The notes beneath the pieces are model-generated. The model was not told the origin of the DNA. It worked only from the letters and a program-made list of their open reading frames with translations, and made no database searches. Both the position numbers and the translations under genes were made by a program. Source: Bacteroidales bacterium (GTDB taxonomy: Bacteria; Bacteroidota; Bacteroidia; Bacteroidales; GCA-2748055). Taken from it: 64,000 bases of DNA. Positions 18,873 through 28,377 of this stretch are shown piece after piece (position 1 is the stretch's first letter; each line of letters opens with the position of its first letter). Where the stretch lies: the NCBI GenBank assembly GCA_029931975.1, contig JAOZQY010000006.1:1-64000 (forward strand), in the 5' to 3' direction.

Positions 18873-19958
18873 CTAATCTCCCGCGTTTTGCTGTAGTTTT
18901 TTATCCAGGTATTTCCAGAATGCCAGGTGGAAGAGGTATGAGTCACTGTTCTCAATTGCCTTTTGGAAATTGATGGTGCTGTCACAGCCCAAGGGATGGA
19001 TGATGGATGGATCGAATAAGCCCGGTTTTTCAGGGTGGAACTGTATCCCGGTAACATTTGGGTAATCAATGTGTTGAATTGCTTCAATAATCTTCCCATC
19101 CATGGAGGTGGCTGCCACTTGCCATCCCGACCCCAGTGTCTGGATTGCCTGGTGATGGGAGCTGAGCACCAGTGGTTCAGTTCTTTTTTTTATGCCTATT
19201 CCGCGGGTGAAGAAGCTATTCTTTCTCAGGATAATCCTGTGAAAGTGATAAGAGGTGGGGCCTTCGCATTTAGTATTCAGATAGTCCATGTAGTTGCGGT
19301 GTATCTGGTCATGGGGCAGAGCCAGGATCTCCTCTGCGTTCCATATCCCATATAGTTCAGTTGGAATATCCTGTATCATGGTTCCTCCGGTAGCTACGTT
19401 CATGGTTTGCATTCCCAGGCAAATTCCATTGACAAGGTAGTCCTTGTCTTCTTCCAGCAAAGGTTTCCACTGGGGATCCTGGCTGCCTCCCAGCAGGTGA
19501 AAAAGGTAGGATAGCTCCAGGTAGTGCCTGTGAGGATCGGTGACCTGGGTGAGCAGATGAGTCTCCTCCCCGTATACCACAGGTGGAATATCTGGTCCAC
19601 CCATAAACAGAGCTCCTCTGGAGCACTTAAAAATTTCCCTGAACTGTATGCTTGCCGGATTTTCACTGAATACATTCTCTGCTCCCAGCTCTCCGGTGAT
19701 TTTTCGTAGACTGAACCAGGATGCTTTGTGCTCATCAATGTAGGCTTCTGCTTTGCTGTAATCGTAGCTTTCACCAGGGTGGTATACTCCCAGCAGGTGA
19801 TAGCCATTTAGCTGGAATATCTCATCGTCCATAAGCTTTTGAAACAGCTCCAGGTTATTGGCTGTTGGATGAAAGAGAAGCACAGTATCCTGTGCCCGCA
19901 CCGTAAAGGAGATTGAAAGCAGAAGGATAAATGCGGTAATTCCGAAAGGGAGCTTCAT
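18873..19958 (-). CDS. Exported class-I glutamine amidotransferase / peptidase C26-like hydrolase
   Basis: 361 aa with a signal peptide (about 1-22, cleavage after VRA). The catalytic pattern of the gamma-glutamyl hydrolase/PuuD group is present: nucleophile Cys in NGICLGMQTMN, and GIQFHPE with the His-Glu pair, plus RGALFMGGPDIPP near the oxyanion region. Family members cleave gamma-glutamyl bonds; an exported form could act on periplasmic gamma-glutamyl peptides or peptidoglycan-derived material. It is the last gene of the minus-strand phosphatase/ATPase series, 16 bp after the ATPase. Substrate unknown. Confidence 0.78.
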   Translation of the reverse strand: MKLPFGITAFILLLSISFTVRAQDTVLLFHPTANNLELFQKLMDDEIFQLNGYHLLGVYHPGESYDYSKAEAYIDEHKASWFSLRKITGELGAENVFSENPASIQFREIFKCSRGALFMGGPDIPPVVYGEETHLLTQVTDPHRHYLELSYLFHLLGGSQDPQWKPLLEEDKDYLVNGICLGMQTMNVATGGTMIQDIPTELYGIWNAEEILALPHDQIHRNYMDYLNTKCEGPTSYHFHRIILRKNSFFTRGIGIKKRTEPLVLSSHHQAIQTLGSGWQVAATSMDGKIIEAIQHIDYPNVTGIQFHPEKPGLFDPSIIHPLGCDSTINFQKAIENSDSYLFHLAFWKYLDKKLQQNAGD

Positions 19959-19974
19959 AAATGATGTATTCGGG

Positions 19975-22302
19975 CTACTTCAGCAAGGCAGCCATTTGCT
20001 GGATAAATTGATTAAGGTTCTCTTGGGTCTCTTCGTCCAGGTTCTTGAAGTTTACGTTTCCATTGTTCACCTCCTGCAGAAAGTTGGAGGCAAGAATCGC
20101 CCTGGAGTAATTGTTGTCTATCAAGTATTCCGAGTTCTTTACTGTAATTCCTTCCCTGACCTTAACCACGTATTTTTTAAAGTCTATGGTGGAGAACAGA
20201 TCCTCTGCGTCGGGGTGAAAATCCATCAGTAACATCTGTTTGCTGGCAAGGTCAATTTTATTATCATATTGTTCTTTCATCAGCTTCTCATGCACAGCTC
20301 TCTCCTCCGAATTGCCAAAGTTAAGAATGATATAGTCAATACCCCATCCCATGAGGATATTCACCATCATCGGTATGCTCTCGGCACCTGAGGCAGGTAG
20401 AAAATAGCACTCCTTTTCAAAACCTGTCAGCGCGACGATTGCCTTCATGAAATAGAAAGTAGACAAATCCTTAACAATAACATTATTGAAAGATTTTATA
20501 ATTTCCTGCTGACTCAGTCTGGCACCCATGGTGGAGTATATGGGTGACAGGGTATCGGCAGTGGCCGATTTAAGTGAACGCGCGCTGTAGACAAGTGTTT
20601 CACTTTTCATATCATCTTGAACGGCACGTTGAACAGCCAGGATCCTGTATAGCTTGTTTACATCGATCAAGTGGGGTGAGTGGGTGGTGTAGATGATCTG
20701 GATCCGTTCCCGGATATCATCAAATACTTTCAGCACATCCTCCTGTGCCCTGGCATGCAGGCTTACAGCCGGTTCATCGATCAGCAGTACTTTATCGCGC
20801 TGACTCTTATCCATGGCAGTGGCCTTGAGTTCCAGAAAGAAGGAAAGGAACCACCTTACTCCCCGGCTGCGCTGCTTGGGATAGAGTCGTTCCAGTTCGT
20901 CTTTGATCCAGAATTCTATAAATGGTTTCCCACTCTTTTCAGGATTGGTATGATCGTAATGTGAGAGTTCGAAATTAATGTTGATCTTATTATTCTTCCC
21001 CAAATTCTGTCTCCAGAAATCCTGGAAATTAAGTGTGAGTTCTCCATTGAGATTCTCAATTTTCTGTTTCAGGATCCTGCTGGAGGGCTGCTGAAAAAAG
21101 GAATACTCCAGCCCGGTTATTGTCAGGAAGTTAAGTGCTGCCTTATACCCTTCAGCACGCTTGTTGGCCCTTATAATATCCTCCAGGTCGATGCGGTTGG
21201 GGAGAAGAGAACTAAAATCTTCAAACATCTCAAAATCTGGAAGGATCTTAAATATCTCCTCGGCAAGTTCGGTGGAACTATAGAATTCCTTTGCCGATTT
21301 CAGTTCCTTTTCGGCTGCTTTTACTGCGTTCTCAATGGACATTCCTTCAAAGACAAATTCAAGTGCAAGCAGCTGGATACTGTGCTCCACATTCAGTTGT
21401 TCGATTTCTTCTTTGAATTTTTCAATCTCTGTTCTGAAAATCTCTTCTTTGATTTCAGCGGCACGCTGTTCCCTTTCCGAAGGATACATACCGGTCATCT
21501 GAAGTATCTGTTTCAGCTGTTCCCGTGCAAGTAGCAGTTCCTCTCTTTTCAAGGTGCTCTCCTCTTTAATTTCCTTCAGTTTATCACTCACCCTGATTTT
21601 TTCATTCAGCGCCTCAAGAATATCCTTTTTCTCCTCCTGTTTTATTTTCTTCTGTTCGAGGGTCTCCTTAAGTTTAAGAAACATCTCCTCTTCCTGTTTT
21701 AACTCCATCCTCAGCTCTTCTTTTCGTTCCCTGGTAGGGAACTTCCTGATGTTTCGTTTTATTGCATTCATTCTGAGCCTGACCGTCTCAACTTTTTCAA
21801 GGGTCCATTCAAGCTCATCATTGGCTTTATTCAGGTGTTTGGATGCAGTGGCTTGATCCCGGTTCAGGTGTTCCAGGTTCTCCATAATCCTTGCTTCCCT
21901 TTCTCTTAACTTATGGAGGGATACATTATAGACTTCCTGAAACTCATCGCCCATTTCCATATGGGAATCCATGTCATCTACCCACTTTCTTGTAAGGGAG
22001 ACGGTATCCACTGTTGTGATCAGTTTCCTGATCTCAGGACTCAATCTTTGTTTATTGAGCCTGTTCTCCATATCCTCAAATTGAAAAGTGAACTTACAGG
22101 TCACCACAGGTAATGAAAGATCGCTTCTGAGCATATCCTCAATCAAAACGCCATCGTGGAAGGCTTTGAGAGCTTCCAGGATGGATGTTTTACCCGATTC
22201 GTTCTGACCAATCAGGCTGGTGATGTTGTCATGGGCCAGCTGGTGCCAGCCGGTATCCACAATGGATCTGAAGTTCTGAATTCTGAAAGAAACCAGTTGC
22301 AT
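19975..22302 (-). CDS. SMC/OLD-like AAA ATPase with decayed TOPRIM domain
   Basis: 775 aa, cytoplasmic. The N-terminal ABC-type half has Walker A IGQNESGKTS (31-40). A long charged coiled coil covers about 115-320. The second half has Walker B LLIDEP (506-511), followed by TTHSPHLID. The C-terminal part (about 607-700) follows the OLD-nuclease TOPRIM layout, but the acidic residues are gone: the usual VEG is VKD (610-612) and the usual DxD is NFG (661-663). OLD-family proteins are nucleases; this one looks like an ATPase without nuclease activity. It lies 10 bp after a PP2C phosphatase gene, so the two are probably co-transcribed. Confidence 0.75.
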   Translation of the reverse strand: MQLVSFRIQNFRSIVDTGWHQLAHDNITSLIGQNESGKTSILEALKAFHDGVLIEDMLRSDLSLPVVTCKFTFQFEDMENRLNKQRLSPEIRKLITTVDTVSLTRKWVDDMDSHMEMGDEFQEVYNVSLHKLREREARIMENLEHLNRDQATASKHLNKANDELEWTLEKVETVRLRMNAIKRNIRKFPTRERKEELRMELKQEEEMFLKLKETLEQKKIKQEEKKDILEALNEKIRVSDKLKEIKEESTLKREELLLAREQLKQILQMTGMYPSEREQRAAEIKEEIFRTEIEKFKEEIEQLNVEHSIQLLALEFVFEGMSIENAVKAAEKELKSAKEFYSSTELAEEIFKILPDFEMFEDFSSLLPNRIDLEDIIRANKRAEGYKAALNFLTITGLEYSFFQQPSSRILKQKIENLNGELTLNFQDFWRQNLGKNNKININFELSHYDHTNPEKSGKPFIEFWIKDELERLYPKQRSRGVRWFLSFFLELKATAMDKSQRDKVLLIDEPAVSLHARAQEDVLKVFDDIRERIQIIYTTHSPHLIDVNKLYRILAVQRAVQDDMKSETLVYSARSLKSATADTLSPIYSTMGARLSQQEIIKSFNNVIVKDLSTFYFMKAIVALTGFEKECYFLPASGAESIPMMVNILMGWGIDYIILNFGNSEERAVHEKLMKEQYDNKIDLASKQMLLMDFHPDAEDLFSTIDFKKYVVKVREGITVKNSEYLIDNNYSRAILASNFLQEVNNGNVNFKNLDEETQENLNQFIQQMAALLK

Positions 22303-22312
22303 ATCTGCTGCT

Positions 22313-23116
22313 TTATATAAATCGTATTCCGAATATCAGAATGTCGTCCACCTGGGGTTCATCACCCTTCCACTCCATCATTACGCGGGCCAGCTCCTTT
22401 TTCTGCTTCTCCATGGTCCGATCCGATATTCTTATCAGTAACTCTCTTAACGGTCCGTACTTGAATTTTTTGTTCCCGGGTCCTCCAAATTGATCAGGAT
22501 ATCCATCAGAAAATAGGTATACGGTATCTCCCGGCTTTAGTTGCAGTGTATGGTTGGTAAATGAGTTCTCTGCAACGGCATCGATTCCAACCGGCATTTT
22601 ATCTGCTTTGATCTCGGTAAGTACCTTGTTGCGGATGTGGTAAAGCGGATTGTTGGCACCCGAGTATTGGAGCTTCCTGGATTTGGGATGGAACACACAG
22701 AGCGCCATATCCATAGCATCCTTATTTTCCAGTTCATAACCTCTCTGGTGCAGTGCTTTCATAACCCTTTCCCGCAGAAGGTTGAGGATCCTGCTTGAGC
22801 GGATAGGACCCCTGATGCTTAGAATCTCATTCAGGAAAGAGACTCCCATGATACTCATCAGTGCACCAGGTACCCCGTGTCCTGTGCAATCCCCTGCAGC
22901 CACCACGATGTAGTCTTCCTTTCGGGAACAGTAGTAGAAATCACCGCTTACGATATCCCGTGGCTGATGGAATATAAAGAATTCGTGCAGTAGATTCTCT
23001 ATGTACTTCAGGTCAGGCAGTACTGCACGTTGAATAAAGCTGGCATATTTTAAACTTGCCATCAGTTCCCTGCGTTGCTCCAACAGGTTTTCTCTTGAGA
23101 GTCTTGATTCTTTCAA
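22313..23116 (-). CDS. PP2C/SpoIIE-type serine phosphatase, stand-alone
   Basis: 267 aa. A short helical lead (SRENLLEQRRELMASLKYASFIQRAVLP) is followed by a SpoIIE-type PPM phosphatase domain with the metal-site motifs RDIVSGDFYY, GDCTGHGVPGALMS and LFSDGYPDQFGG and a C-terminal DDILIFG. It closely follows the C-terminal domain of the sensor encoded just upstream, so it looks like a duplicated, sensor-less copy. Its start overlaps the sensor gene by 4 bp, implying translational coupling. Likely substrate is a phosphoserine regulator such as the SiaC-family protein nearby; that is inference. Confidence 0.85.
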   Translation of the reverse strand: MKESRLSRENLLEQRRELMASLKYASFIQRAVLPDLKYIENLLHEFFIFHQPRDIVSGDFYYCSRKEDYIVVAAGDCTGHGVPGALMSIMGVSFLNEILSIRGPIRSSRILNLLRERVMKALHQRGYELENKDAMDMALCVFHPKSRKLQYSGANNPLYHIRNKVLTEIKADKMPVGIDAVAENSFTNHTLQLKPGDTVYLFSDGYPDQFGGPGNKKFKYGPLRELLIRISDRTMEKQKKELARVMMEWKGDEPQVDDILIFGIRFI

Positions 23117-26100
23117 TCTTTGTTAATTCTTATTCCCATCACCAGGATATCATCGATCTGATCGAGATCACCCATCCATTCCGATAATACTTTTCCCATG
23201 GCCACACCCTGCTCCTTCATGGGAACTGACTGCATTTCAAGGATCATTTTTTTAAAGTTCAGCGACATAAATTTTTTCCCTTTTGGTCCGCCAAACTGAT
23301 CAACGAATCCATCAGTGAACATATATAGATTATATCCTTCATTTTTAAAGGAAGAGGACTGGAATGCATCCTTTTTCTCAGATATTCCAATGGGCATCAG
23401 GTCGGCACGAATCTGAAGCAGCAGGTTTTTGTCATCGTGAATGCAGCCCCTGGGCAGATCCAGCGTCCCCCCCTTGCTAAGCTTCGCCTTTTCGCTCCGA
23501 TTCAGTTTTCTTACCAGGTAGAGGGGATTATAAGCACCCGAAAACTGAAACTCATTGCTCTTGAGGTCAATGGAAACCATGGCCAGGTCCATCCCGTCCT
23601 TGCTTGAGCCCATTGTATTCTGACCAGTTTGTTTCAGGGAGGAGATTACATGATCCCTTAGCTGTTCCAGAATCACGCTGGTGTCAGTAATCTTCGATTT
23701 GATTACTATTTCATCCAGAAAGGTCATCCCCAGCATGCTCATAAAGGCTCCAGGAACACCATGTCCCGTGCAATCAGCAGCCACAACAAGTAGTTTTTCC
23801 CTTATGGCTCCTATCCAGTAAAAATCACCACTTACAATATCCCTTGGCTTGAAGAAAATAAAATGTTCAAGGGTATGCTCATCCAGCAGCTTTTGAGAGG
23901 GTAGGAGGGCCTGCTGTATCCGGCTTGCATATTCGATGCTGTCGGTAAGTTCTTCCTTCTGTTTTCTGATTTCAGTGGTTCTCTCTTCAATGATGGATTC
24001 CAACCTGATATTTTCCTGTTTCAGCCTTCGGGTATAGAGTTTGATTATTATATACACCAGGAGCGCCGCGATGATAAGGTAGATCAGATAGGCCAGAACA
24101 TTTGCATACCATGGTCTGAGTATGGTAAATGACCAGGTGGCGGTCTCACTCTCAGTTCCATAGACATTTTTAGCCTTTACCTTCATGGTATAGTTTCCGG
24201 AATGCAAATTGGTAAATTCGCTGAATGTGATCCTGTTCCAGGGGGACCATTCGTCCTGAAATCCCAACAAGAGATAGCTGTATTCTGTTTCTTCTTCCTG
24301 TTCAAAGAAGGGAGCGGCCCATTCAAAGCGGATATGGTTGAGTCTGTAGCTGATTTCAGGATAGCTTCCTTTATCCTGGGAGTCGGTCAGACTGCATGTT
24401 CCATTGTTATTTACCCGGTAGTTCGCACCCTCAAAAAGAACAGAATCATTACCAATACTTACCTTCCGGATTAAAGCATTGTAAACATTGGTGTCCTTCC
24501 TGGAAAATCCTTTGTCAAACTGATAAAGCTTGTTAGATTTCCCAAACCAAACATCGCCTTCAGGATCACTATAGAAAACATCCACTGAAGTATTATCGAG
24601 CCGCTGGAATGATTTTTCCTGGATGACCTGAAGGGCCTCATCGGTTTTTCTGGCCACCAGTTCGCACCACTCACCGGAGGCGTTTTCAAAAGAGAACCAG
24701 AAGTCTCCATCAAAATCCTGGTAAAAGGCCATGATCAGGTTCTCTCCGGGAGGTAGTATGCTGTTATAAAAAGTATCCCTGTAGAAGGTGTTCCTGAAGT
24801 AGTTGTATCTGTAAAATCCATTGCTGGTACCCAAGAGCACTTCATCTGTTTCAGGATCGGTATATACCTGGTTATTGACATTGGAAGGCAGACCTTGAGA
24901 CTGGTCCATAAACATGGTGGTAGCCTGGGCGGGATGCTCGATATCGATTCGGACAACCATATAATCTGAACTGCCCCAAAAATAATCGTATTTATCGATA
25001 CACTTCTTTAGCAAGAGAGCATTGTCTGGAAGCCTGTTTATCTGCATAAATTCCGACCACTGGCCTCGGGTATATTCCACTCCAACTACCTGGCTCGTTC
25101 CTGTATAGATTCTGTTTCGGTGCTTGGGATCCTGCAGCAGGAACCTGCCGGAATACTTCCCGCTTCCATAATTTTCTCCTTCTGGATTCACGATCAGATC
25201 TTGCATCAGGGTGACATTCATACGCTGGTCCACTACATAGATTTCTTCATCTGAGGAAGCCAGCAAAAATGATCTGTTGGCCGTAGGGCTGAAGAGAAAA
25301 AGGTGACGAATAGTTTCATTGCCAATTACAGGAAGCTGGGTGAAGGATGTTCCGGTTGATGTTGAACTCTTGTAGTAGAGTCCCCCGAATGTTGAGATAA
25401 AAAGCCGGTCATTGAATTTTTTGACATCGGTGATGAAGCCCTCGAATCCGGACATCTCGGTAAATACGCGGAAGGGGTTTGAGGGTTCCAGTTTGCTGAT
25501 TCCCATAAAATTAGCAATCCACAGGGGACTTGCACCTTTCATCTGGTCGTTATAATATACAAAGGGGACCTGGTCATCGATCAGCCCTTCAGATTCGCTG
25601 ATAATTTCAAGGGCCTCACCGTCCCGGTTAAGTATGACTACTCCGTTATTGAGTGTTGCGACAGCAAAGTTTTCCTGCAATGGCCTTATGTAGGTGATGT
25701 TGCCTTCAATGAGATACTCATCCAGTTCCGGTTCAGCAAAATCAAGCTTAACATGGCCCGATTGAAGATCAAAAAGATAAAGCCCATCATAATATGTTCC
25801 CACCAGAAGTCTTGTACTATCAAACTTCACCAGTCCTGTGATGGTTCTTTCGCTGAAATAATCCCCACCTGGAACTGTTATGAATTGATCCTCCCGGAAC
25901 TTCATTAACCCCTTATCAATATCGGACTGATAAAGGGTTCCGTCAATGAGAAAGGAGTAGAGTGATTGCTCGCCCGATGGATGGATGGAGAGTTCTTCCA
26001 TGGCTGTATCATAGATGAAGACATATTCAAAGGAGCAAAAATAGACCTTCCCCTGATCATAATAGCTTCTCCAGATGCCAGTAAAATAGTAGAGATTCTG

Positions 26101-26475
26101 ATCCAGGCTATCGGAGATGGACCTGTAATGCAAGGCTCCATGTTTGTCCGGAGCCAGGAATCCAAACTCAGAATCTGCACCCACATAGACCACCCCATCG
26201 TCGCCACATACCATGGAAAGGACCATGGGATCTCTGGGGACCGGAATTCTGCGCCACTCTTCCCCATCGTATTCCAGGATACCCTTGTCGTTGTTTCCCA
26301 CATAGATGACTCCGCGTGCATCCTGGGTGATACACCAGTTCTGCTCGCTTCCCTGGGTAATGGCATGTTCATAGTTGGTAACTATGGGGACCCCCTTCCT
26401 GTTGGGTTGTGCCAACAGGCTGCTTGTCAACGAAAGGCAGAAAAGATAAGTAATAAGCAGGGATCGCTTTCCCAT
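23113..26475 (-). CDS. Periplasmic beta-propeller sensor fused to PP2C/SpoIIE phosphatase
   Basis: 1120 aa. Order: signal peptide (1-22), a long periplasmic region of propeller-type repeats like the sensor half of hybrid two-component systems (about 30-690), a Y_Y_Y-like immunoglobulin domain (about 700-785), one transmembrane helix (about 794-812), a coiled coil, then a SpoIIE-type phosphatase with SGDFYW (about 882), AADCTGHGVPGAFMS (about 900) and MFTDGFVDQFGG (about 1052). Instead of a histidine kinase, ligand sensing here drives a serine phosphatase, the arrangement of SiaA-like proteins. It is followed by the stand-alone phosphatase with a 4-bp overlap. Confidence 0.85.
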   Translation of the reverse strand: MGKRSLLITYLFCLSLTSSLLAQPNRKGVPIVTNYEHAITQGSEQNWCITQDARGVIYVGNNDKGILEYDGEEWRRIPVPRDPMVLSMVCGDDGVVYVGADSEFGFLAPDKHGALHYRSISDSLDQNLYYFTGIWRSYYDQGKVYFCSFEYVFIYDTAMEELSIHPSGEQSLYSFLIDGTLYQSDIDKGLMKFREDQFITVPGGDYFSERTITGLVKFDSTRLLVGTYYDGLYLFDLQSGHVKLDFAEPELDEYLIEGNITYIRPLQENFAVATLNNGVVILNRDGEALEIISESEGLIDDQVPFVYYNDQMKGASPLWIANFMGISKLEPSNPFRVFTEMSGFEGFITDVKKFNDRLFISTFGGLYYKSSTSTGTSFTQLPVIGNETIRHLFLFSPTANRSFLLASSDEEIYVVDQRMNVTLMQDLIVNPEGENYGSGKYSGRFLLQDPKHRNRIYTGTSQVVGVEYTRGQWSEFMQINRLPDNALLLKKCIDKYDYFWGSSDYMVVRIDIEHPAQATTMFMDQSQGLPSNVNNQVYTDPETDEVLLGTSNGFYRYNYFRNTFYRDTFYNSILPPGENLIMAFYQDFDGDFWFSFENASGEWCELVARKTDEALQVIQEKSFQRLDNTSVDVFYSDPEGDVWFGKSNKLYQFDKGFSRKDTNVYNALIRKVSIGNDSVLFEGANYRVNNNGTCSLTDSQDKGSYPEISYRLNHIRFEWAAPFFEQEEETEYSYLLLGFQDEWSPWNRITFSEFTNLHSGNYTMKVKAKNVYGTESETATWSFTILRPWYANVLAYLIYLIIAALLVYIIIKLYTRRLKQENIRLESIIEERTTEIRKQKEELTDSIEYASRIQQALLPSQKLLDEHTLEHFIFFKPRDIVSGDFYWIGAIREKLLVVAADCTGHGVPGAFMSMLGMTFLDEIVIKSKITDTSVILEQLRDHVISSLKQTGQNTMGSSKDGMDLAMVSIDLKSNEFQFSGAYNPLYLVRKLNRSEKAKLSKGGTLDLPRGCIHDDKNLLLQIRADLMPIGISEKKDAFQSSSFKNEGYNLYMFTDGFVDQFGGPKGKKFMSLNFKKMILEMQSVPMKEQGVAMGKVLSEWMGDLDQIDDILVMGIRINKD

Positions 26476-26522
26476 AAAAGAAATTTTACTTTCTAAATTT
26501 AATCAAATCTTTTTTCTCAGGC

Positions 26523-26969
26523 TTATTCAAGCAGACGCAAATCAAAGATACCTCCTTTTATGATGTAACAGGGAGAGCCACACTCTTCATCTGCATTATA
26601 ATATGTCATTTTATCCTCATCAAATGCTTCAATCACTTTTGCTCCGGAGTGGTACTTAGCCCGAACCGTATAGGTACTGTTCACCTTGGAATAAAGATAA
26701 AACTCGTCCGTGGTGGCCGTATCCTGCCAGTCGATCTTTCCTTCCTCATAGTTTCCCCTGTAAAAAGTAAGGGGCACCGAGTCATTTTCGGCATCGATAC
26801 TTACATAAATAATCAGATTTGCGCTATCGGGTTTATATCCGTAACAATCGCTGCAATTCACCTCCAACACCCAGTCTTCTGTTTCACAGGCCGTAAATTT
26901 GCCTGAAAGAACCAAGAGGAAGGCAGCAAGCAGCAACTTAGTAGTTAATCTCTTTACGGATAGTTTCAT
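26523..26969 (-). CDS. Putative lipoprotein of unknown function
   Basis: 148 aa. A basic N-terminus and hydrophobic stretch end at KFTAC, an acceptable lipobox, so it is probably a lipoprotein. The mature part is acidic, predicted beta-rich, and contains a CSDC pair and a CGSPC pair. No family is recognised. Its start overlaps the end of the ankyrin gene by 32 bp and it precedes the propeller-phosphatase gene by 48 bp, so it may serve either. Confidence 0.6.
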   Translation of the reverse strand: MKLSVKRLTTKLLLAAFLLVLSGKFTACETEDWVLEVNCSDCYGYKPDSANLIIYVSIDAENDSVPLTFYRGNYEEGKIDWQDTATTDEFYLYSKVNSTYTVRAKYHSGAKVIEAFDEDKMTYYNADEECGSPCYIIKGGIFDLRLLE

Positions 26970-28377
26970 TTTTCAGAATCGGTATATTGATATGAATGGT
27001 AATACTGGTTTTCCATGCTCCTTCCAGCAGCGTTCCGAATGTATAGCGTTCGGCTCCTGCCTTGATTCCTGCAATTTCTCCCTTCAGATAGAATCCACCC
27101 GACAGTGCAAGAGAGTAATGTGCTTTAGGATGGTCGCTAACACCCCTGTATCCCGGCATGGAGAGCATGCCATAAACTCCTCCATAAGCTCCATAGGCCA
27201 CGCCCGATTGATCATGAAAAAGTGTGAAATATTTTCCTGCTCCATGGGTCCAGACCCACCTTGACTCCCTGTACTGGTGAATCAGCAGATCATCTATTTC
27301 TACCTGTACCCTTCGTAAAGACGGACGGAAATCGATGCCGGTTTCAGCGAAAACACCATACTTGCTGTCCAAAACCGAGAGCCTGACCTGCATCATATGT
27401 TCATTCTTTCTGAAGGAGTTTCCCCATCCAATTTGCATCTCTGTGAACTGGGGGCGGGGAGAAGGTTCTGCTCCTGCTTTTTTCAGAAGTGCCAGGCACT
27501 CCCTGTTGCCCTGTTGCCTGGCAAGATCATAAAGGTTCTGATTCGCCCGTATGGCATGGTTTACGTTGGCTCCACTGTCAATTAAAATTTTCGCAATGGT
27601 GTCGCGCCCGTACTGAATTGCATGAGCCAGGGGGGTATAATTCTTTTTATTTACCTTCTCCAGGGCTGCCTCTTTTTCAAGCAGCAAAAGGGTCATTTCT
27701 TGATCTCCCAGCTGGGCCGAAATCATCAGGGGGGTATTTCCCTTAAGGTCCCTGCCATCCGGATCGAGTCCGTTCTGAAGCAGAACATCGGCTGTTTCGA
27801 GCTGACCAAAGTAGACGGCTGTCATCAGGGCTGTATTGCCATCTTTATCCCTGATGCTGTCTGATGCACCATAGAAGAGCAGCAGGTCCGCCATTTGATA
27901 ATCATTTAAGGCAGCAGCGTATAACAAAGGGGATCCCTGGAAATCATCACGATGGTCCGGGTCGCTTCCCTTTTTCAAGAGGTATTGTGCTACATTGAAA
28001 TGCTGGTTCAGTACAGCGATCAGCAGGGGGGTGGTCCCTTCCATATAGCTAAGTTCAGTATCGGCACCGTTCAGTACAAGGAGTTTTACAAGGAGAGTAT
28101 CTCCACTTTCTGCAGCAAACATCAGTGCGGTCATTCCCCCGTCAGCTTTTGCATTGGGATCAGAACCCCGCTGCAGTAAGGTAAATACTGCCTGGGGATT
28201 TCTCTTTAGAACCGATTCAACCAGATTCCAGTCATCCATGCCTGCCTTGAAATAGGAGGTATCCACTTGTTCTCCCGGACTCTCTTCCTGGGCAAAAACA
28301 GGTGGGCTGCTCAGGGTGGTGATTAGAATCCCTGTCAGTAAAGCAATGATACAACTGATGTTTATACTTTTATCCAC
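26938..28377 (-). CDS. Exported ankyrin-repeat protein with C-terminal beta-rich domain
   Basis: 479 aa. Signal peptide (about 1-29, cleavage after VFA), then some seven ankyrin repeats (about 45-310; repeated forms such as DGMTALMFAAESGDTLLVKLL and KGNTPLMISAQLGDQEMTLLLL). The last 165 residues are rich in alternating aromatic/Gly strands (WVWTHGAGKYFTLFHDQSG, YGAYGGVYGM) and look like a small outer-membrane barrel or beta-sandwich. Ankyrin repeats bind proteins. Overlaps the SUI1-like gene by 8 bp. The combination is uncommon. Confidence 0.75.
   Translation of the reverse strand: MDKSINISCIIALLTGILITTLSSPPVFAQEESPGEQVDTSYFKAGMDDWNLVESVLKRNPQAVFTLLQRGSDPNAKADGGMTALMFAAESGDTLLVKLLVLNGADTELSYMEGTTPLLIAVLNQHFNVAQYLLKKGSDPDHRDDFQGSPLLYAAALNDYQMADLLLFYGASDSIRDKDGNTALMTAVYFGQLETADVLLQNGLDPDGRDLKGNTPLMISAQLGDQEMTLLLLEKEAALEKVNKKNYTPLAHAIQYGRDTIAKILIDSGANVNHAIRANQNLYDLARQQGNRECLALLKKAGAEPSPRPQFTEMQIGWGNSFRKNEHMMQVRLSVLDSKYGVFAETGIDFRPSLRRVQVEIDDLLIHQYRESRWVWTHGAGKYFTLFHDQSGVAYGAYGGVYGMLSMPGYRGVSDHPKAHYSLALSGGFYLKGEIAGIKAGAERYTFGTLLEGAWKTSITIHINIPILKNETIRKEINY

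Noticed and set aside
19975..22302. Anti-phage (OLD/Gabija-type) defence system
   Set aside because: The TOPRIM acids are missing and there is no UvrD-like helicase or other defence partner nearby; the neighbours are signalling genes.
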